NCBI GenBank assembly: GCA_016709675.1
Contig: JADJMH010000023.1
Coordinates: 22,675-86,674 of the forward strand
Length of the DNA stretch: 64,000 nt
From: Candidatus Accumulibacter proximus
GTDB lineage: Bacteria; Pseudomonadota; Gammaproteobacteria; Burkholderiales; Rhodocyclaceae
Direction: 5' to 3'
Shown: piece by piece, positions 48,447 through 57,904 of the stretch
Position numbering within the stretch: the first letter of the stretch is position 1
Layout: each line of letters begins with the position of its first letter
Translations under genes and position numbers: made by a program
Notes under the pieces: generated by a model
Told to the model about the DNA's origin: nothing
The model's input: only the letters and a program-made list of their open reading frames with translations
The model's database searches: none

Positions 48447-49858
48447 TACGGGCTTCTCCTGCTGTGAATATGTTTCGCGATCAGATCGGTTAGGTGTGGC
48501 GCGAGTCGTCGCATCGGCAGTGTCGACTTCAGTTCATCTTCGAGCGCGCTGATGCATTCCTCGTCGATATTGCATTTCAGTTTCTTGTTGACCAAACTCC
48601 TCCAATCCCGGACGTCGGACCACTTGACTCTCTCCAGCCGATCGAGCTTGATGGCGAGAATTCCCTCGTACTTACTTGGAACCAGTCCTTCGATGAAATC
48701 GGCGAGATCCTTGGCTCGCTGGTCCCACACTTGACGCTCCTCTGCGGGCCGCGCCGGATCACCGTGCTCGTACCGCACACACAAGCAATGAAGGAGCACA
48801 CGCCTGAGTTTCACGTCGCGCCATTGCGTGCTCCAGAACTCCAGGATAAGCTCCAAGACCTTCTTGACCTGATCGCAATCCCGGCTATAGAAGTCCGACA
48901 CGAGCATAAGATGATGGGGATGGGCTGCAACGCGCCGGCGTATAGCAACGCGGCTGTCGTCGGCCATACTCGCTCCTTGTGCACGTTCTCGGCCCCGCCA
49001 CCGGTCCAGCAACCCGTCCCAAAAGTGGCGAATAGGGGCACGGATGTGTTTAGGTTCCAGGTCCGCCCACTGATCGCTCAGCTCGTACAAAAGCGAGTCA
49101 ACATCCGACACGTCAAGCAGATTGACGAGCGGGTATCTCGTGATCTCCCGAGCTGGCAAAGAAAAGGGAGACAGCTCGACGCGACCCAAACGATCAACGA
49201 ATCGGCTGTGGCATTCCTCACTATCACCGTGGACGATGACTACTACGGGGCGCAGCGGCTGATCCTTGATGAAATTGCGAAGTTTCTCCTTCAGCGGCAA
49301 GATTTGCTTGGTGCGATCGCAAAGATGAGGCAGGAAATCCAGATCGGGAGGTGCTGCTTGGATAGGGCCCGCTGCTTGTTGTTTCGCAGCCGCTGCGCCG
49401 TAGCCCCTGTCCACTAGTGCCTTTCTGAGGCCCTGAACCACTTCCTCATAAGCCTTCTTTCGATCGGGAAATTCCGTAACTGGCTTCAACTGTTTCGGCA
49501 GTGCCTGAAGCTCGCCCAGGCCAAGGTCCTTGAGCGTCACGTTTGGAGTCAGGATGATTGGCACCACGATCCTGCCCTTGTCGGCGAGCTCAAGGGACCG
49601 CGGCACCTCGAACTCCATACAGAAGTCGGACACAGCGAAATTCGGGCTCAGCAACAGCAGGATCAAATCGGCTTTTTCGAGGTTTTCCGATATTGCGCTC
49701 TTCCATTTGCCACCGGATTCGACATCACCGTCCCACCAGGGCTCTTCGATTAGACCCCCACGTTTCAAAGTCGCGAGGTTGCGGTGGAGATCCTCGAGAA
49801 AATCGATGTCCCTGTGCGAGTAGGACAGAAAGACCCTGGCCGGCCGACCGAGGCTCAT
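48446..49858 (-). CDS. TIR-domain protein with C-terminal inactive-STAND-like region
   Basis: 470 residues from the ATG at 49858 (MSLGRPARVFLSYSHRD). Residues 7-150 are a TIR domain: RVFLSYSHRDIDFLEDLH, the CD-loop WWDGDVESGGKW, DLILLLLSPNF and SDFCMEFEV with the probable catalytic Glu84. Such bacterial TIR domains often cleave NAD+. Residues about 175-470 resemble the inactive STAND (iSTAND) type: VVVIVHGDSEECHSRFVDRL occupies the P-loop position but lacks the Walker lysine. An alternative ATG at 49909 adds 17 basic residues. First gene of the TIR-moxR-vWA/WD40 operon; a NAD-depleting effector role is inferred. Confidence 0.85.
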   Translation of the reverse strand: MSLGRPARVFLSYSHRDIDFLEDLHRNLATLKRGGLIEEPWWDGDVESGGKWKSAISENLEKADLILLLLSPNFAVSDFCMEFEVPRSLELADKGRIVVPIILTPNVTLKDLGLGELQALPKQLKPVTEFPDRKKAYEEVVQGLRKALVDRGYGAAAAKQQAAGPIQAAPPDLDFLPHLCDRTKQILPLKEKLRNFIKDQPLRPVVVIVHGDSEECHSRFVDRLGRVELSPFSLPAREITRYPLVNLLDVSDVDSLLYELSDQWADLEPKHIRAPIRHFWDGLLDRWRGRERAQGASMADDSRVAIRRRVAAHPHHLMLVSDFYSRDCDQVKKVLELILEFWSTQWRDVKLRRVLLHCLCVRYEHGDPARPAEERQVWDQRAKDLADFIEGLVPSKYEGILAIKLDRLERVKWSDVRDWRSLVNKKLKCNIDEECISALEDELKSTLPMRRLAPHLTDLIAKHIHSRRSP

Positions 49859-50542
49859 TGCGCGCCGCCGCCTGAAATGGCGAACGCGATTTCTGGCAGG
49901 GCCGAACATTGCCCGGCGCGCCGGAAGAATGGGCCCGGCAGCACCGGCGCGTCGCCTGGCTCAATACTCGCAGCCATCCAAACCCGCTTCCACGACACCC
50001 GAAGCCCCCCGTCCTGGTTGTTCATTGCGCTACAGCCTGTCGGCTACCGGCATGCTCAAACCCGAATGCGATCGCATCAGGCCCGCCTATCTCGCTAATT
50101 TACACCTTTTCCCCAGCGTTGGCGCGCGCTCGGGGCGTCGCTGGAACCGATTCGGCCACGCGCCATCGAAGCCGGGCTGCGGCAACGCAGCCGCGCGATA
50201 CCGGAGCAGGAATCGGACCGGTGCACTAAACCTATGGCCACAACGGCAAGCTGTCTTACGTCAGCGGGCCAAACGGTAGCCCGGCGCAGCGACGCCTTGG
50301 GTGCCAGCACCCCGTCATAACGGTGCTGATGCCGGCACGTCGGCGGAATCAGCGCCGCCAGCCGCTCGAGCCTTCGAGCGGCGTCAGCACCCGGCTGACG
50401 CCGCCGCCCAGAACCTGCTTGATGCTCGCATGGACCAGCTGCTTGCGACGACGCAATCGCGGCGGCACAACCAGGCACCGCCGGATGCAGCCGCCCATGG
50501 GCCTGATGCAACGCCACCCGCAGCGCGCTGTGCAGGACGAAG
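49859..50542. other. Gene-poor spacer with a decayed copy of part of the 52.4-kb gene
   Basis: No convincing gene in about 680 bases. Bases 50230-50289 (+ strand) match 52899-52958 at 52 or 53 of 60 positions, encoding YGHNGKLSYVSGPN against YGHDGKPFYVSGPN in the intact gene, but with no surrounding frame. Similarity extends weakly upstream to about 50211. It should also hold the promoter of the TIR operon. Confidence 0.6.
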
Positions 50543-52219
50543 TCATGCTCGCAGTTGCGCCACGGCCAGATGCTCGAGCAGCCGCCGGTGCACGAAGATG
50601 TAGCCGTTACCGACCCTCTGCATGAGGTTGAGGTCACGCGCGTGATCGAGAAGACGGCCGAGATTCCATGGCACCTGTCCGCTCGCGGTGAGGACCGCTC
50701 TGAGGACGTAGTGCTTCAGGACGTCGATGCCGCCGTACCCGAGGAAGAGTGCCATGAACATGCCGGCGACGTAGCCGAGAATCGCCTGCAGCCCGGCACC
50801 GCCTTCGAATCCGCCAAGTTTCGCGAACGCCCAGACGATCGCGACCAGCCAGAGCGCATTCAGGCCCATCAGGGCAGCCATCCTGAGCGAGAACCGTATC
50901 CCCTGGTTGGTCGCGGTCTTCCCCTCGAAGACTCGCGGTTCGAGCCCACCCAGAAGCGCGCCGAGCGCCAGCCCGACCGTCCCGAAGCCCGCGAGCAGGA
51001 TCAGCTTCTGCGCGTGACTGATCTCGATTGTCGGCAGGAACGCGAAGGCCCCGACCGCCAGCCCGCCCAACAGTTCGAGCAACGCGCCCCGCCAGGCGAT
51101 TGCCGGTGACCAGCCGAGCGACTCGACCGTCTCGATGCTGAAGCTGATGCTTCCGATGATCTCGCCATAGTTGAGTCCGCCCTCTCCGGGCGTGAGGGCG
51201 GAGGTCGACCAGTAGGCGATGTTGGCGGATCCGATCAACAGCCCCAGCACGAGGCTGAGTCCGATCAGGTACGCCCAGCGCTGGGCGCCGGTCGACAACC
51301 AGCCGGGCTGCAGGTCTTCCATCAGGATCATCGTCCGGCTGCGTTCGGAGAGGCGCCTGGCAACCCACGACAACCAGGCGAGGGTCCGCTCCCGCGGATA
51401 GGCGAGCTCCGGTTTGCCCCGTCTTGCGAACATGCGATCGATGTAGGTTGCGAACAGATGCCGGGGCCGATCCCCTTCAGAGCCTCCTCCCCTCAGCTCT
51501 TGCGCGCCGTGGTCGCGGTAGGCGAGACACATCAGGTTGAGCATCAGCGGCGAGCGGGCGAGTTCCCGCAGCGCCGGGTCATCGCATAGCGCGCTCCTCA
51601 GCCCGCCCAGCGCAGCTCCAGCGTCCTGGACATAGCCATCGATCTGCGCGTCCGTCAGCGGGCGCAGGGAAATGGCAGCGTTCAGCGCCAGCTTGACGCT
51701 CAGTTCCTGGTACTGGTCCGAACGGCAGCATACGGCCAGCCCAGGCAGCCCGATCTCCCTGATGAACCGGTTGATCGCCTCGAGGCATGAGGTACGCCTG
51801 GCCTCCGCGACCTCGTCCAGGCCGTCGAGAAGCAACAGCAGCCGATTGTGCTCCAGCCACCCTCTACCGATCTTGCCTGGGATCTGATACTTGGCGCTGA
51901 GCTCGTTTTCCAGCCAGGCGGCCAGCGATTGCTCCGGTCCTGCCCATGAAGACAGGTTGAAGACGACCGGGAGCGGCTGCACGGGGCTGCCGGCAGCCCG
52001 TGCGATGAGCTCGCGAGCGAGCGTCAGCAGGGTGGTCGTCGTGCCTGAGCCCGGCTGGCCGAGGATGAGCAGGGAATGCTGGACATCGTCGGTGTAGTCC
52101 TCGACCGCGTTCCTGAGCGGCAATCCAACGCCATATCCTCGTCTCGCCTCCCACCGTGTGGAACCTGCGCAATTGTACCTGCGTTCACCGCCGAGCGTAC
52201 CCGGCAGGCTGCGCCCCAT
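50543..52219 (-). CDS. NACHT-type NTPase with multi-helix membrane domain, P-loop lysine missing
   Basis: 558 residues. A NACHT domain lies at about 48-300: P-loop LILGQPGSGTTTTLL, PVVFNLSSWAG, Walker B LLLLDGLDEVAEARR and CCRSDQYQ. The invariant P-loop lysine is threonine (ACG where AAG is expected), so ATP binding may be impaired. After it come about five membrane helices (318-510) and a short C-terminal HRRLLEHLAVAQL tail as in related proteins. Homologues usually have about 80-100 further N-terminal residues, including an effector or membrane part, which are not seen; the start at 52219 is only the first ATG. It probably belongs to a defence-type signalling system; it may be decaying. Confidence 0.72.
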   Translation of the reverse strand: MGRSLPGTLGGERRYNCAGSTRWEARRGYGVGLPLRNAVEDYTDDVQHSLLILGQPGSGTTTTLLTLARELIARAAGSPVQPLPVVFNLSSWAGPEQSLAAWLENELSAKYQIPGKIGRGWLEHNRLLLLLDGLDEVAEARRTSCLEAINRFIREIGLPGLAVCCRSDQYQELSVKLALNAAISLRPLTDAQIDGYVQDAGAALGGLRSALCDDPALRELARSPLMLNLMCLAYRDHGAQELRGGGSEGDRPRHLFATYIDRMFARRGKPELAYPRERTLAWLSWVARRLSERSRTMILMEDLQPGWLSTGAQRWAYLIGLSLVLGLLIGSANIAYWSTSALTPGEGGLNYGEIIGSISFSIETVESLGWSPAIAWRGALLELLGGLAVGAFAFLPTIEISHAQKLILLAGFGTVGLALGALLGGLEPRVFEGKTATNQGIRFSLRMAALMGLNALWLVAIVWAFAKLGGFEGGAGLQAILGYVAGMFMALFLGYGGIDVLKHYVLRAVLTASGQVPWNLGRLLDHARDLNLMQRVGNGYIFVHRRLLEHLAVAQLRA

Positions 52220-52433
52220 GCGTCCGTTCCGGTAGAATGCGGGCTCGACCTCTTACCCCATCGCCACCCTGAGCGCCTGCTCGCCACCGGCGTTCACTCT
52301 CCGAGACCGAGACGATGCTATTGCCATCCCCGTTGTCCTGTTCGGCGCCAGCGATTATGCCGCGCATCCCCGCTCAGCCGCACTGGCCGGCTCAGTTCGG
52401 CGGTCTACTGGCGAAAGACAGGACGATGACGCC

Positions 52434-53668
52434 ATGACCCTCGACGAAAGGCGCTGGCAACAAAAGCTGGCCAGAAAGCGCAAGGCCCAGGCAAACAGAA
52501 AGCCGTCGCCGCCACGCAGCGGCACGCCCTCGCCGGCACAGGCGGCGCAGCGACCGATTCACGATTCGTTGATCGAGAAGGGGCTGTTCAAGAACGGTAT
52601 CGGGCTGGTCGGATTCGCCCGCGCGATGCCCGACGGTGACGTGGCCTTGTCCGCCTTTCTGGTGGACGTCTATTGTCTGGGCGTCAAGAATGCTTTTTAT
52701 CGCGTCGTTTCGCCGGCCGAGTGGGCCGAATTCCTGCAGCGCTCGGAACTCGAGAAGATTCATCCCAGCTGTCTGCGCAAGCTCGTCGAGGGCGCCGTCG
52801 CCTATGCCCGCGACCTCGGGCTGCCACCACATGCTGACTACGCCCGCGCCGCGCAGCTTTTCGGGACGATCGAGGCCGCGGCGTGTCCGGTGCGCTACAC
52901 CTATGGCCACGACGGCAAGCCGTTTTACGTCAGCGGGCCTAACGACACCCCGGCGCAGTCGAAGCGAATGGTGAACATGCTGACGCGCCGACTCGGCGCG
53001 GATGGCTTTCACTTCATGACGGCGACCGACATCCCGGCGGTAGCGGCGCCGACTGCCGACGAGAGCGCCGACCGCGTGGCGACCTGGGGCTACGAGATCA
53101 CCAGGGACCCGATCCCCGAACCCGAGTTCGAGCGACTGCCCGATGCCGTGCAGGCGCGGATCAACGAACTGCACGACGAAATCCAGCAGGCAAAGCCGCG
53201 GCGGGCCGTGCCTGCCCTGCGAGCGCTGATCGAACAACACCCGGAGGTGCCGACGCCCTACAATTTTCTCTACGCCGCTTATTGCAAACTCGGCGAGCAT
53301 GCCGAGGCGTCGCGCGTGCTGCAGCAGACGCGGGAGCGCTTTCCCGATTATCTGTTTGGCCATATCTCCTGGCCAACGAATGTCTGATGCGCGGCGAAAC
53401 CGAAAAGGTCGCCGAGATTTTTGGCGGCAAGTTCGATCTCGAACTGCTTTACCCCGATCGCGTGCGCTTTCACATCAGCGAGGCATTGTCCTTCCAGGCC
53501 ATTGTGGCGCGGTATCATCATGCTCTGGGTGACCGGGAACAGGCGCAGCGGTCATACGATCTGATGTGCCAACTGGACCCGGCGAGTCCGCTGACCCGGG
53601 ATGTCAAACGCCGCCTTCGCTCGCCGGGCTTGGGAACGTGGCTGCGAAACAAGCTCCAGGGGCGTTGA
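52434..53668 (+). CDS. TPR-like protein of unknown function, one frameshift
   Basis: The frame from ATG 52434 reads a basic N terminus (ERRWQQKLARKRKAQ), then GFARAMPDGDVALSAFLVDV, YCLGVKNAFYRVV and RKLVEGAVAYARDLG, a pattern I know from uncharacterised bacterial proteins. It then has TPR-type helices (ALRALIEQHPEVPTPYNFL; KLGEHAEASRVLQQTRERFP). It stops at 53387, but frame -1 continues YLLANECLMRGETEKVAEIF to 53668. One base lost near 53362 explains both, giving about 411 residues. The function is unknown. The DUF2868 gene follows with overlapping TTGA. Confidence 0.7.
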
Positions 53669-55173
53669 CGGGGCTCGATGCTGCCGGCTGCCAGGCGGCC
53701 CGCGCTGGTTTTGCCGAACGCACCGCCCTCGACCTGACCGCAGTGCGCGCGCTCGAGACTGCCGATCGCACGCACACGCTATGGACCGATGCCGACCGGG
53801 CATGGGCCAGCCGCGCAGCGGCCGAGGTGGTTGGCGAAGGGGGCTCGCTGCAGGCTTTCCTCGCCGAGCGAGCGCGGCTGGCGCTCGCTCGCCTGGGGGA
53901 GCGCTTCAAGGCCCTGCCGCGCGCTGTGCGCGCGCTGTGCTGGCGACCCTGGCTGGGCACCGTCATCGTCGTCGGCGCCTTCGCTGCCGGCGTGGCGATC
54001 GACCGCATCGGCGACAGCCAACGCATCAACGTGCTGGCGCCGCCGGTGCTGACCTTGCTGGCATGGAACCTCGCGGTGTACGCGCTGCTCGCGATCCGCT
54101 TCGTAACCAGTTACGGCGACGCGGCGCCACCGGGACCACTGCGGCGCGCGGTGACATCGCTTGCCGGTGGGCTGCGGAAGCCGCTGGGCGCTGGCGAACT
54201 CGGCACTGCGCTTGCCAACTTCGCCAGCGACTGGTCGCGCATCGTCGCCCCGCTCTACGCCGCACGCGCCGCGCGCATCCTCCACCTCGCCGCCGCCCTG
54301 CTGGCCAGCGGCCTGCTCGCCGGCCTCTACCTGCGGGGCATGGTATTCGAGTATCGCGCGAGCTGGGAAAGCACCTTCCTCGACGCCGGCAACGTGCGCG
54401 GTTTGCTCGCCAGCGCGCTGGCGCCGGGGGCGGCGCTGACCGGCATGGCCGTTCCTGCCGCCGAGGCCCTGGCGGCGATCCGCGCACCGGCCGGAGAAAA
54501 TGCTGCCCGCTGGCTGCACCTGATGGCGGCGAACGTGGCTCTGGTCGTGATCGTCCCGCGCGTGCTGTTGGCGCTGTTCGCCTGGTGCGTCGAACGTCAT
54601 CGCGCGACGCATCTCCCGATCGCCCTCGCAGAGCCTTACTTCCAGCGACTGCTGACGGGCTTCGCCGGCGGCCCCGCCAGGGTGCACGTCGTTCCCTATA
54701 GCTACGCGGTTCCGCCGACGGCAACGGCCGGGCTGGAGCGACTCATCGCGCGTGCCTTCGGCGCTGGCGCAACGCTGACGATCGGGCCGCCGGTAAGCTA
54801 TGGCGGCGAGGATACGCCGGTCACGGTCCCAGCCAGCGGCCATGCGGGCAGCGTCGTGGCGCTGTTCAACGCCACCGCGACCCCGGAGCGCGAAGCGCAC
54901 GGCGCCTTTCTCACCGCCGTCGTCACTCGGCTTGCGCCAGGCGGCACCCTGATCGCCCTGGTGGACGAGAGCGCCTTCAACGCACGCTGGGGCGACGCCG
55001 CTGCGCGGCGAGACGAACGCCGCCACGCCTGGCGCGAACTGTGCGCCCAACAGCGCGTGCCGTTGGGCTTCGTCGACCTCGCAGCGCTCGCGGCGGACGC
55101 AGCGGATGGAGCCGCAGAACTCGCCGCTGCCGCCGCGGCAATCGACCGGCTGCTCACCGAGGCGAGCCGATGA
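53665..55173 (+). CDS. DUF2868 membrane protein
   Basis: A 502-residue protein of the DUF2868 family, found in many proteobacteria directly before a DUF3482 GTPase. The N-terminal soluble segment has FAERTALDLTAVRALETADR. About six membrane helices lie between 95 and 340 (WLGTVIVVGAFAAGVAIDRIG; VVIVPRVLLALFAWCVERH). The C-terminal cytosolic domain has alternating beta/alpha character (VHVVPYSYAVPP; VVALFNATATPEREAHG). TTG at 53665, overlapping the previous stop, is taken as start with AGGGG upstream; a longer frame begins at 53566. The family's function is not established. Confidence 0.82.
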   Translation: MTGLDAAGCQAARAGFAERTALDLTAVRALETADRTHTLWTDADRAWASRAAAEVVGEGGSLQAFLAERARLALARLGERFKALPRAVRALCWRPWLGTVIVVGAFAAGVAIDRIGDSQRINVLAPPVLTLLAWNLAVYALLAIRFVTSYGDAAPPGPLRRAVTSLAGGLRKPLGAGELGTALANFASDWSRIVAPLYAARAARILHLAAALLASGLLAGLYLRGMVFEYRASWESTFLDAGNVRGLLASALAPGAALTGMAVPAAEALAAIRAPAGENAARWLHLMAANVALVVIVPRVLLALFAWCVERHRATHLPIALAEPYFQRLLTGFAGGPARVHVVPYSYAVPPTATAGLERLIARAFGAGATLTIGPPVSYGGEDTPVTVPASGHAGSVVALFNATATPEREAHGAFLTAVVTRLAPGGTLIALVDESAFNARWGDAAARRDERRHAWRELCAQQRVPLGFVDLAALAADAADGAAELAAAAAAIDRLLTEASR

Positions 55174-56636
55174 GCGACGCGGCCCGCGCTGTTTCGCTGT
55201 CGCTGATTTCGCACACCAACGCCGGCAAGACGACGCTCGCGCGCACGCTGCTCGGGCGCGACGTCGGCGAAGTACGTGATGCGCCGCACGTCACCACCGA
55301 GGCGACGCCGTATCCGCTGATCGAGACCCCAGAAGGCGACGCGCTGGTCCTCTGGGACACCCCCGGCTTCGGCGACAGCGCGCGGCTTGCGCGGCGACTC
55401 CGGCAGCAGGGCAACCCGATCGGCTGGTTCCTCTCGCAGGTCTGGGACCGCTTCCGCAACCAGCCCTTCTATCTTTCGCAACAGGCCGTGCGCAACGTCC
55501 GCGACGATGCCGATGTCGTGCTCTATCTGGTCAACGCCTCCGAAGCGCCGGCCGACGCAGGTTATCTTGCGCCTGAGCTCGAGGTGCTGGCGTGGATCGG
55601 CCGGCCCGTCGTCGTGCTGCTCAACCAGACGGGAAGGCCTCGCCCGCGCGCCGAAGAGGAAGCCGATGAAGCGCGCTGGCGCGAAGCGCTGCGGGCCCAC
55701 CCCTTGGTTCACCAGGTGTTGGCGCTGGACGCCTGCGCGCGCTGCTGGGTGCAGGAGATCGTGCTGCTGCGGGCGCTCGCGCCCATCGTCGCCGCCGACA
55801 AGCGCGACGCCTACCAGCGGCTGGTCAGGGCCTGGCAAATGCGACGCGACCTGCAGTTCGACCAGGCCATGGCCGCGCTGGCTGCACCGATTGCCAGCGC
55901 TGCCTGTGACGTCGAAAGGCTCGCCAACCCGCGCCTCCGGGACACGCTGCGCGATGCCTTGCGCTCGCTGGTCGCCGGCCAGCCGGAAGACGAGGACCGG
56001 CAGCGGGCAGCACGCGCGCTCGCCGGACGTCTGGACGCCGGTCTGCGCGCGAGCACCGAGCGCCTGATTACGATCCACGGCCTCGCTGGTCACGCGGCCG
56101 ACGAGGTGCGCGAACGGCTCGTCAGGCACGTGCTGACGCAGGCACCGATGCACCAGGGCAAGGCTGCGGCACTCGGCGGCGTGCTGTCGGGCGCCCTGTC
56201 AGGCCTGGCCGCTGACCTCGCGGCAGGCGGTCTGAGCTTTGGCGCCGGCACGCTGCTCGGGGCGATCGCCGGGGCCGCCGGCGGCGCCGGGCTGGCACGC
56301 GGGGTCAATGTCCTGCGCGGCCGCAGCGACGCCCAAGTGCGCTGGGACGACGAGCTGCTCGATGGTCTGATCGCCTCCGCCCTGCTGCGCTACCTCGCCG
56401 TCGCCCACTTCGGCCGCGGCCGCGGCGAATGGAAGGAAAGCGAGTACCCGCCGTTCTGGCGCGAGATCGTGCAGCGGACCGTGGCAGCCCGCCAGCCGAC
56501 GCTCGCCGCCCTCTGGGCGCAGCGCAGTCTGGCCGCCAATGCCGCAACCCTCGAGGCCAGCGTGTACACCTTCCTCAGTGAGGCCGGACGTTCGCTGCTG
56601 GAGACGCTCTATCCAGGGGCATTGGCCGCACGCTGA
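55170..56636 (+). CDS. DUF3482 GTPase
   Basis: A 488-residue GTPase, probably membrane-linked. G1 is SHTNAGKTTLARTL (near 18), switch-I threonines are in VTTEATPYP, G3 is LWDTPGFGDS, and G4 appears as LLNQTGR rather than the normal N-K-x-D, so base specificity may differ. A glycine-rich hydrophobic hairpin (AAALGGVLSGALSGLAADL, then GAGTLLGAIAGAAGGAGLA) near 330-380 could enter the membrane. It overlaps the DUF2868 gene by ATGA, a widespread gene pair that may form a membrane complex. Confidence 0.86.
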   Translation: MSDAARAVSLSLISHTNAGKTTLARTLLGRDVGEVRDAPHVTTEATPYPLIETPEGDALVLWDTPGFGDSARLARRLRQQGNPIGWFLSQVWDRFRNQPFYLSQQAVRNVRDDADVVLYLVNASEAPADAGYLAPELEVLAWIGRPVVVLLNQTGRPRPRAEEEADEARWREALRAHPLVHQVLALDACARCWVQEIVLLRALAPIVAADKRDAYQRLVRAWQMRRDLQFDQAMAALAAPIASAACDVERLANPRLRDTLRDALRSLVAGQPEDEDRQRAARALAGRLDAGLRASTERLITIHGLAGHAADEVRERLVRHVLTQAPMHQGKAAALGGVLSGALSGLAADLAAGGLSFGAGTLLGAIAGAAGGAGLARGVNVLRGRSDAQVRWDDELLDGLIASALLRYLAVAHFGRGRGEWKESEYPPFWREIVQRTVAARQPTLAALWAQRSLAANAATLEASVYTFLSEAGRSLLETLYPGALAAR

Positions 56637-56679
56637 CCGCAAAAAGATCGCTGGTTTTCGGCAGAGTTGCCGCTTTTCA

Positions 56680-56706
56680 TTGATCTTCGGCCACGTTTTC
56701 TATAAT
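56680..56706 (+). promoter_or_regulatory. Candidate promoter with perfect TATAAT
   Basis: TATAAT at 56701-56706, preceded by TTGATC at 56680-56685 (15-base spacer, a little short). It lies 73 bases before the DUF883 gene in a clearly AT-richer pocket. In this high-GC DNA an exact -10 box is unusual and probably drives the yqjD-yqjE-yqjK-like set. Confidence 0.6.
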
Positions 56707-56778
56707 GTAAGACTCTCGTTGAAGTCTGTTGTTGCACCATTGCTTTTTCTGTCATCACCTTCCACTGTGAGGTTCGCC

Positions 56779-57099
56779 ATGTCTGAAGTTACCGATCTTT
56801 CCACCGCCAACAAACAGAAACTCGTCTCCGACATGAAGGTCGTGGTCGCCGACGCAGAGGAGATTCTGCGCGCCACCGCCGGCGTTGCCGGCGACAAAAT
56901 GGGTGATTTGCGCGAACGCTTTGGCGAACGTCTACGCGACGCCAAGCTACGGCTGGCGGATGCCGAAGCCGCGCTGGTCGACCGCACAAAAGCCGCAGCG
57001 CGTGCCACCGATGACTACGTGCACGAAAATCCGTGGCGCGCTGTCGGCGTTGCCGCCGGCATCGGCCTGCTGCTTGGCGTGATCATCGGCCGCCGTTAA
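56779..57099 (+). CDS. yqjD: DUF883 (ElaB/YqjD-like) membrane-anchored protein
   Basis: A 106-residue protein: a long amphipathic helix (residues 10-80, SDMKVVVADAEEILRATAG and DAKLRLADAEAALVDR) followed by the motif DDYVHENPWRAVGVAAGIG and a C-terminal membrane helix ending in Arg-Arg. This is the ElaB/YqjD/YgaM pattern; E. coli relatives are stationary-phase proteins that bind ribosomes at the inner membrane. The start ATG 56779 is set by homologue length; the frame is open upstream. It is the first gene of a set matching the E. coli order yqjD-yqjE-yqjK. Confidence 0.88.
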   Translation: MSEVTDLSTANKQKLVSDMKVVVADAEEILRATAGVAGDKMGDLRERFGERLRDAKLRLADAEAALVDRTKAAARATDDYVHENPWRAVGVAAGIGLLLGVIIGRR

Positions 57100-57114
57100 G
57101 CGGACCGTCTGGAG

Positions 57115-57527
57115 ATGAGCGAATCCGCCAGCAGTGCAAGCGGCGGCCTGTTGGCCGCCACCAGAAACAGCGCTGCGACACTGCTGGCTACCGGGCGCAC
57201 GCGTCTCGAACTTCTCGCCAACGAAATCAGCGAAGAGAAGCTGCGTGCGGTCCACTCCTCCTGCTGCTGTCGCAGGTGGCGGCTTTCTGCCTCATGGTCG
57301 CCACGATTCTGGCCATCGGCCTGCTGCTCGTCGTGTTCTGGGACAACCGGCTGGTCATCCTTGCTGGCCTGACCGCCTTCTTCCTCGCTGGCAGCGGCCT
57401 CGCTTATCTCGCTCTGCGAGCGTCAATGACTCGCAGCAACCGCCTGTTTGCCGCCAGCATCTCCGAGCTTGGCAAAGACCTTCGTCAGTTGCAGGGCGCT
57501 GCGGGCAATGAAGCAAGACCTGATTAG
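57115..57527 (+). CDS. yqjE: YqjE-like phage-holin-family membrane protein, frameshifted
   Basis: The first frame reads MSESASSASGGLLAATRNSA through TRLELLANEISEEKLRAV. The sequence then continues in another frame as LLLLLSQVAAFCLMVATILA with two membrane helices and LRASMTRSNRLFAASISEL to 57527. Adding one base near 57255 joins them into a normal YqjE (phage holin superfamily III) of about 137 residues. It lies 15 bases after yqjD and overlaps yqjK. The break is probably a sequence error. Confidence 0.78.
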
Positions 57528-57850
57528 CCTGGCCATCGAGCGCGGCAGGCTGCTCGAACGCATCAGCAACCAGCGCCAGTTGCTTGGCCAGCAACTGCAG
57601 CCGGTTGGCGACGCCCTGGAGACTGCTGATCGTGCAATCGCCACCGTGCGCAAGGCGGGCACTTACCTCGGCCAGCACCCTGAAGTCGTCGCTGCCGGTG
57701 TCGCCGTACTGGTTGTCCTTGCAGCCCGGCCGCGTCTGGCGCTGGAGCAAGCGCGGCTACTTTGTCTGGCGTACCTGGCGCCTGCTGCGCCGAAATATGT
57801 CGGAACTCAGTCTCACCCCTGCCCGTCGTGACGCTACCGGTCAAGCGTAG
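57508..57850 (+). CDS. yqjK: YqjK-like protein, frameshifted near its C terminus
   Basis: The ATG at 57508 opens MKQDLISLAIERGRLLERIS and continues through VGDALETADRAIATVRKAGT and a hydrophobic segment. After about 57715 the expected YqjK-type tail (PGRVWRWSKRGYFVWRTWRL) is in another frame ending at 57850. One surplus base explains this. The corrected length is about 114 residues. The start overlaps yqjE by 20 bases, so it is likely co-translated. Confidence 0.68.
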
Positions 57851-57904
57851 GAACGTCTCGATCGCCCGTTAACTCGGACCAGAGCCGGACAGCGGCAAGC
57901 CGTT

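Noticed and set aside
50095..50637. 180-residue minus-strand frame continuing past the NACHT stop
   Set aside because: It is in a different frame from the NACHT gene and has no recognisable content; I could not support it as the NACHT C terminus.
54798..56153. 451-residue minus-strand open frame
   Set aside because: Antisense to DUF2868 and the GTPase, which show proper motifs and ATGA coupling.
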